Below, in pieces: positions 58,542 through 64,000 of a stretch of DNA of 64,000 nucleotides. Made by a program: the position numbers and the translations under genes. The notes beneath the pieces are model-generated. The model saw nothing but the letters and a program-made list of their open reading frames with translations, was not told the DNA's origin and searched no databases. The DNA lies in NCBI RefSeq assembly GCF_000787575.1, contig NW_012236506.1, forward strand, positions 252,225-316,224, read 5' to 3'. The DNA is from Acytostelium subglobosum LB1. Lineage: Eukaryota > Evosea > Eumycetozoa > Acytosteliales > Acytosteliaceae. Position 1 is the first letter of the stretch; each line of letters opens with the position of its first letter.

Positions 58542-60627
58542 CTACAACGCTGACTTCTCGTAAAAGGCCAGCATCCTCCACATCTTCAACACAAAGCTCT
58601 CGGCCTCCTCATCTATCATTTCATGAAGCTGCGTGATGAGTGCGTTGGACTCGACGCGCGCCTTGAGCTGGGTGGTGATGTGATCGACCAATGCCACCTC
58701 CTCGACACCAATGATATCTGTCAACTTCTTGGCAATCCATGGCTTCATTTTGTTGTCCACGATGTTCAGTCGCTCTATTGTGTCCCAGCCCATCTTCAAG
58801 CTTAACAAAGCCTCCTTGTCGGCTGGAATAGAGTCGATGATCTTCTGCACCTCCTCCTTGGACTTGGGCTTGGGTGTGTTCGAAGCAGCGGCCGCCGCCA
58901 ATGCTTTGGTATCCTGTACATGTTTGTTGAAGGCAATGGCTTGTTGTTGTTGTTGTAATTGTTGTTGTTGCATTTGTAACTGCTGTTGTTGTTGATATTG
59001 TAGATGTTGTTGATATATAGTTGGTGGTTGTTGTTGCTGTGTTTCTTGGGGCTCTTCGATGTTGACGATCTCATTGTAGTCTAACAGAATGAACTCCTTC
59101 TTCTTGGCTGCGAGCTCGGGCTCCTCAGCCTGGGTGTTGAAGCCACTGGCGACGTTGAGACGAGCGGCACGCTTGGCCGAGAAGTCAATCTGAATCTTGT
59201 TGATGGTCTCTGCCGTCAGTCCGCTTCCACTGCCACCAGCGACACCAGCGCCATTCGATGCCACCATCTTCATACGAGCGGCTTCGACGTCACGCTCGCG
59301 ATCACGTAGATCCTCTTCTCGCTCCTTCTGTCGTCGCTTGATCTCCTGATGCGACTTTAGACGCTTCTTCATTCGCTCATCGTCACTGTTGTACTCCTCC
59401 ATCTCTTGACGTCTGATGTTGAGCTCATTGCGCTCACGCTCAAGCTCACGCTCCTTCTCGCGATCTCTTTCCCTCTCGTACTTTGCCTCGCGGGCTTCCC
59501 AATCCCTCTCCTTATCCTTGAACTCTCGTTCATATCTTTCCTTTCGTCTTTGGTCCCTGTCTCTCTCGCGTTCAATCTCTCTTTCCTTCTCTTTTGCGGC
59601 CATTCTAATCTTCTCCTCCTTTGTCATCAGTCGCAGATCGAATGTCTTTGGTTCATTGTTCTAGATGTAGCGCGAATGAAGAGTCAGTAATTCATCAATC
59701 AAGTCTTGATTCATTGATTGATTGAGTACATACCACTGGCTCGACAGGCTTGTTCTCTCGTTGCCTCCTCCTCTCATCAATCTCTGGCTGAATCGATTCG
59801 ATCAACTGCTGTATAGTCTCCTTGACACGATCATCCTCTTGTGTCTCACTCAGCTTTGCCTCCTCTGATTGTTCGGTACCATTCTCAGAGACAATACCCT
59901 TGGCCGTCGCGGCCTCATGCTGTTCCTGATTCCTTTGTTCAACATAATCATTCAACAACTTCTGTACCTTATCATCTGCCTTGACCTAGGTATGTATGAA
60001 TGTATGAGTATGACTTGCGCTCTGAGTCTAAGGATGTATGCTTACAAGTATGTTCTTGTCATCAAGTTGAAGATTGTTCAGTAGTCTCAATGCTCGCAAG
60101 ACTCCCTCGGGAGAGTCATACTCGCAGAAGCCAAAGCCTTTCAGCTTGCCACTTGTGTCTGATGCTCTGTTCCATTTGACGACCTTGCCACAAAGACCAA
60201 TCAGCTTCCTGATGAAGCCATCATCTAGAGTCTCTGGTATCTTGCCAACGTATATTGACATGAGTTGCGAGTTGTGTATCTCTCTGGTGGGCGCGGGCAG
60301 CGGCAGCAGGGGCGCACGACCACCCTCACGTCCACTGTCACGTCCAACATCACGTTCACTCGAAATGACTCCTTGTCTGTCGGGATGCATCATCATGCCG
60401 CCTGGGTGCATACCAGGAGGCGGTGGCATCGGAGGGAAGTGTCCCGGTGGGAACATTCCGGGAGGAGGATGATGATGCATCATTGGTGGGCCTCCCTGGT
60501 ACTTTCCAAACATTGGCGGTGGATAGAAGGGTGGTCCGCCGCCAGGAGGTCCATGACCAGGTGGGCCATGGCCTGGAGGTCCGTGACCAGGTGGGCCTTG
60601 ATGGTATGGAGGCTGATACGGGTTCAT
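58542..60627 (-). CDS. rbm25: RBM25-like splicing factor (RRM + RE/RD + PWI)
   Basis: Exons 60627-60046, 59985-59734 and 59660-58542 join in phase 0 to 650 residues. The N-terminus is Pro/Gly/His-rich with four near-identical GPPGH units. An RRM follows (MSIYVGKIPETLDD as RNP2, LKGFGFCEYDSPEG as RNP1). The middle is a long Glu/Arg/Lys-rich segment (REIERERDRDQRRKERYERE) with alternating charge. A polyQ stretch precedes a C-terminal PWI domain (MGWDTIERLNIVDNKMKPWIAKKL). This order is that of RBM25, a U1-associated regulator of 5' splice-site choice. The protein is nuclear by family. It is somewhat shorter than animal RBM25, mostly in the charged middle. Confidence 0.93.
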
Positions 60628-60906
60628 GAATGTCTATCTGTCTGTCTGACTGACTACTGTCTGTAGATATATCTATGAATGTATATGTATCAGTTGTCTG
60701 TGATGCAATCAATGAATGATTCAAAGTTTGAATGAGTGTGTGAACAAAGTGCGACGAATGAATGAACTTGTGACTTTTCAAAAGATGGACGCGAGGTGTT
60801 TGATCAGATTGATCCAGCTCAATCCATGGACATACAATGGTATTTATTGATAAGCATGATGTTCGTTCCCATCCAATATCTATATCAACAACAATCAATC
60901 AATCAA

Positions 60907-63900
60907 TCATTGATTTTGTTGCTGCTGCTGTTGTCCTGGGAATGCCAGCTCGAGCACTTTGGGATGTACTTGTTGTATCTGTTGCTGGAATAGTGCACCA
61001 TGTACTTTGGATGATTCGTTCAGTTTGTCAATAAAGTAGGCAGCCTCGTCTAGTTTGTAGAGTGGATCTTGGGACTGAACCTTTTTGACCATGTTATCAA
61101 CAAAACTGTTCTCGGGCAAATGGAAGCCGTCCTCAGAGAACAACAACTCTTGGAAGTCGTCTGGGTTGATGTCTGCACGCAGACCCGCCGTCGTAATCAC
61201 CAGCTGTGCGATGAACTCGACCACCTGGCTGTTGGGCATGGCCAGCATGTTGGACATGGCGATCGATGTTAGCTTCCTGACCTCGGAGCTGCCGATCGAG
61301 TCGATCTTGTCGAACCAGCTCTCCATGTATGAGCGGAACACCTGTTGTGGATGCGGCAGCTTCTCGATAAACTCAAAGAAGGCAGCAGGATTCATCGTGA
61401 TGAGACGAGTGAACACCGCCTGGTACTGCACGATCGAGAGCTCCGACTCGTCGTTGGAGTGTATCAGTTGAAGCAGCTTGACAAACACGGGCTGAAGCAG
61501 GACGGCACCGTCCACGGGGTACATCTGAATGATGAGGTCGATTGGACGTATGATGTAGTTGGTGCCGCTGTCCTTGATGTCGCCGAGCAGTGCCGCCAGC
61601 ACGCCCACCACATCATTGCCGTAGGCCAAAAAGAACTCCTGGCCGCCAACGAGTATATATGCTTCCAGGATCTTCATGCACACTTGGCTGTGCTCAAAGG
61701 TATGTTGCATCACGCCAATGATGTTGCGGAAGAGCAGTAGCAGTGGCCTGGGGAAGGCGTTGATGCGGCCGATCAGGTTGAACCAGAGCTCGAGGCCGTC
61801 CTCCAGGAGGTAGATTGACTCCTCGGTGTTGGGCATTGTTGCTTGCTCGATCACTGGGAGTAAGAATGTGAAGTATTCCGAAGGGTCACCATTCATCGCC
61901 TGCAAGAACAGTGTCAAATTACGCACGATAGCGCTCTTCAAATGATGTGGAGCTTCTCCATTGTTCCACATGCTCGATATCAACTTGATGATATTTCCAG
62001 CAAATGGTGTAATCTGGAATTGATTGATTGATGAGTGATTAGTGATTGAGTGAGTGATTGGAATAGTTCCAGTGATCATCCAGATGTACATACATTCTCA
62101 TTGATCTTGATGAATATTGATCCAAGTACTTCCAGTAGTTTACACTTGATGTCCACATTCTCCACGCGCTGGAAGTTGTTCATGATTGATAACAGTGTCC
62201 TGTCAATATAAGGTGAGAACTCCTCGATAGTGCATACATAGTCGTCAACGTCTATGTTGTGATTGATTGATTGATTGATTAGTCCAGCGCCACACCATCG
62301 CGATCAACAACAACAAACCAAACTTACAAGCCTTGAGTGAGTCCCATGCTGTGAGTGAGATGACTAGATCATCGATGCTGGTCAATTCTAGGATTATCTG
62401 GACGATGGCCATTCGCATGTTCTCTGGTATCTTTGGTATCCAATAGCTGATCAGCCAGCATATACGTCGTCTGATGATGTTGTATCGCTTGTCCTGCATC
62501 TGCAACTCCACCATGAATACGTTGGAGAACAGAGTGTCAAAGTTGACATTGTCGTACAGGTCATAGTAGCCCAGTCCAATGGTCATGTAGCAGGCCTCCT
62601 TGAGTAGCAGCTGCTGAGTGGTCTGTGGCTGGCCGGGCGCCATCGCGCCACTGGTGACGTAGAGCAACATCTCGTGCACAGTCTTGACGCCAACCTCGTG
62701 GAAGTGTCTCATCAGCAGGATGAACAAAGAGTACGCGACCGGCTTGATCTCGTAGGCGTTGGACTCTGCGCCATTGTCAATGTCAAGAATGAACTCCTCA
62801 GGGTCGTCAGTCCACTGCAACAGCTCCTCCTCAGTCAGTATCAGATAGTTGGACACCAATGCCTTGAGCAGCTCAGACAATAGTGTGGCCGAGAAGAACT
62901 GATGGACGTACTGCTGCGCCCTGTGGGTGGGAGTGATGACGTCGGGCAGTGTCTGTGCGGCCAGCTTGGAGATGGGCTCTGACTCGTCGTCATCCTCAAA
63001 CATCATCTCTGTCTGATAGCTGTGACAATCGACCACTGACTTTAGGAATGTGAGTGATTGGACCAACGACTTCTTGAAGAAAGACCTCTTTGCATTGTCG
63101 TCCATGGCATGCGGGTTGTACCGCAGTATCTGCTGATTGAAGTAGTTCAAAGATGATGGAAGGAACTCAATGAATGACAATGGATGTTGAAGCTGTGCCT
63201 GAGTGATCGTCTGTGTGTGAGGTTGGATAATGTTAGTTTATGGGACGGAATGATTCCAAGCCTTGATTGATTGAATGATCATAGTGCATACCTTTTGAGA
63301 GACAAGTATGTATTGATCGAGAAGGCCAGGGAATGAGTTGTCTGATATGCTGATGTTGTTTGAGTCTGGTGTTTGTGATACTGTTGATGAGGTTGATGAT
63401 GCGGAGGCGGAGGCGAGGAGTGTCGACCTCAGTGAATGTAGACGCGACAGTGTGTTGAAGAGGTAGTTGAAGTGCTTGGTGATCTCAGAGCTCTCTTGAT
63501 ACTCTGTATGTCCATATTGAATGATTCGTCGCATGATCTTGGCCGCCATCAACAACTGCTCAAGTGAGCTGAGATGTTGCTGTAGCGTAGCCTCGATGTT
63601 GGTGTCATTGCCAGGCTGTGCCTGTGCTTGTGTCAGTGCATGTTCGAGCACCTGAGCCAGTAGATTGGTGCCATTCTCAATGTACGGACTGAAGAACTTG
63701 AACAGCTGATTGGAGATGGCGTAGAGTGCTTGGCGCTCGGGCAAGAAGCATCGCGAGGCCAACTCGTTCAATATATGTTTGATCGTAATCATCGCACTCT
63801 TCTTGTTATCATCGTTGCCCTGCTCCAATAGTGTAAACATCGATTGAAACAATGTTGGCCATTCAGTTGGATAATCAATACGTGCCACATGTGATATAAT

Positions 63901-64000
63901 GATTGATAAATGAATGGATATCTTTCCACTCTGACCAAGATGATTGAACTTTGTCAACAATGTCAACAACATCTCTCGATATAGTTGTTTATCCTGTGTT
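60907..64000 (-). CDS. ipo11: Importin-11-like karyopherin, 5' end outside window
   Basis: Exons from the window edge: 64000-63292, 63210-62328, 62251-62094 and 62013-60907, all in phase (about 950 residues visible). It is a HEAT-repeat importin-beta protein that carries cargo into the nucleus with Ran. Seen: HVARIDYPTEWPTLFQSMF, the conserved segment after the Ran-binding N-terminus, preceded by YREMLLTLLTKF at the edge; then continuous paired helices (SYWIPKIPENMRMAIVQIIL, YDLYDNVNFDTLFSNVF, GRINAFPRPLLLLFRNIIGV). The C-terminus ends in polyQ. IPO11 is preferred over other importins because of the PTEWP context and the late ...LLGDIKDSGTNYIIRPI block, but IPO7/8-type members cannot be fully excluded. 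About 100 N-terminal residues lie beyond the window. Confidence 0.8.
62054..62076 (-). repeat. Third copy of the GGAACTATTCC element, in importin-11 intron
   Basis: On the minus strand ATCACTGGAACTATTCCAAT is followed by CACTCACTCA, matching the two copies before the second FNIP gene (30051, 30130) over at least 23 bases. It lies 20-40 nt after the donor site, in the sense direction of the host gene. Confidence 0.65.

Overview
The window is nuclear DNA of a dictyostelid social amoeba. Talin A without a villin headpiece, cAMP-receptor-like and FNIP-repeat proteins, a front-end cytochrome b5 desaturase, several tripeptidyl-peptidase/pantetheinase-type lysosomal or secreted enzymes, short introns (about 45-140 nt) with GTATGT donors, and AT-rich spacers with homopeptide-coding runs (polyQ, polyN, polyT) all point there. 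Coding regions are fairly GC-rich with C/G-ending codons, unlike Dictyostelium discoideum, so a group 2 type species (Acytostelium-like) is my guess; the sequence alone does not fix it. I saw no transposon, retroelement, virus-derived gene, CRISPR array or confident tRNA.

Layout. 1-1379: 3' part of a transglutaminase-like protein. 1448-2091: small two-pass membrane protein resembling BK-channel beta subunits. 2113-4725: divergent heme pair, ferrochelatase (-) and coproporphyrinogen oxidase (+). 4863-6512: CTU2, tRNA thiolation. 6616-10769: FERM-domain protein and an F-box/LRR-like protein (both -). 10974-13120: divergent Rab-like GTPase (-) and calmodulin-like protein (+). 13492-16500: NAD(P)HX dehydratase and a seven-pass TOM1/GPR137-like protein. 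16530-21756: SMC5 (-) and Rab2 (+). 21882-27521: pantetheinase-like amidase (-), a Uma2-type nuclease-fold protein (+), sedolisin/TPP1 (-). 28071-31968: tandem FNIP-repeat pair. 32331-39905: talin A. 40160-46149: BIG-type Sec7 Arf-GEF. 46558-47417: atypical small GTPase. 48010-49404: secreted Cys-rich protein. 49981-51440: desaturase. 52152-53305: cAMP-receptor-like GPCR. 53843-54606: unclear, frame-switching region. 54632-56216: mitochondrial tyrosyl-tRNA synthetase (-). 56418-58382: third FNIP protein. 58542-60627: RBM25-like splicing factor (-). 60907-64000: importin-11 (-, 5' end outside).

The gene set is mostly unrelated housekeeping and membrane-traffic functions, with no operon-like system. 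The functional pairing that stands out is the head-to-head heme pair (the sixth and eighth pathway enzymes sharing a 366 bp spacer). Membrane traffic is well represented (Rab2, BIG Arf-GEF, two odd Rab-like GTPases). Genes are packed tightly tail to tail, with 21, 29 and 43 bp between stop codons in three places.

The most unusual signals are: a BK-beta-like protein and a Uma2-like protein in an amoeba; intronic AATC tetranucleotide arrays always in the sense orientation; clusters of perfect CACGTG palindromes inside introns; a shared GGAACTATTCC element in a promoter region and an intron; and a strong 12-bp inverted repeat in a spacer. Exon boundaries below are my own, from GT/AG signals and unbroken reading phase; they were checked by arithmetic only.
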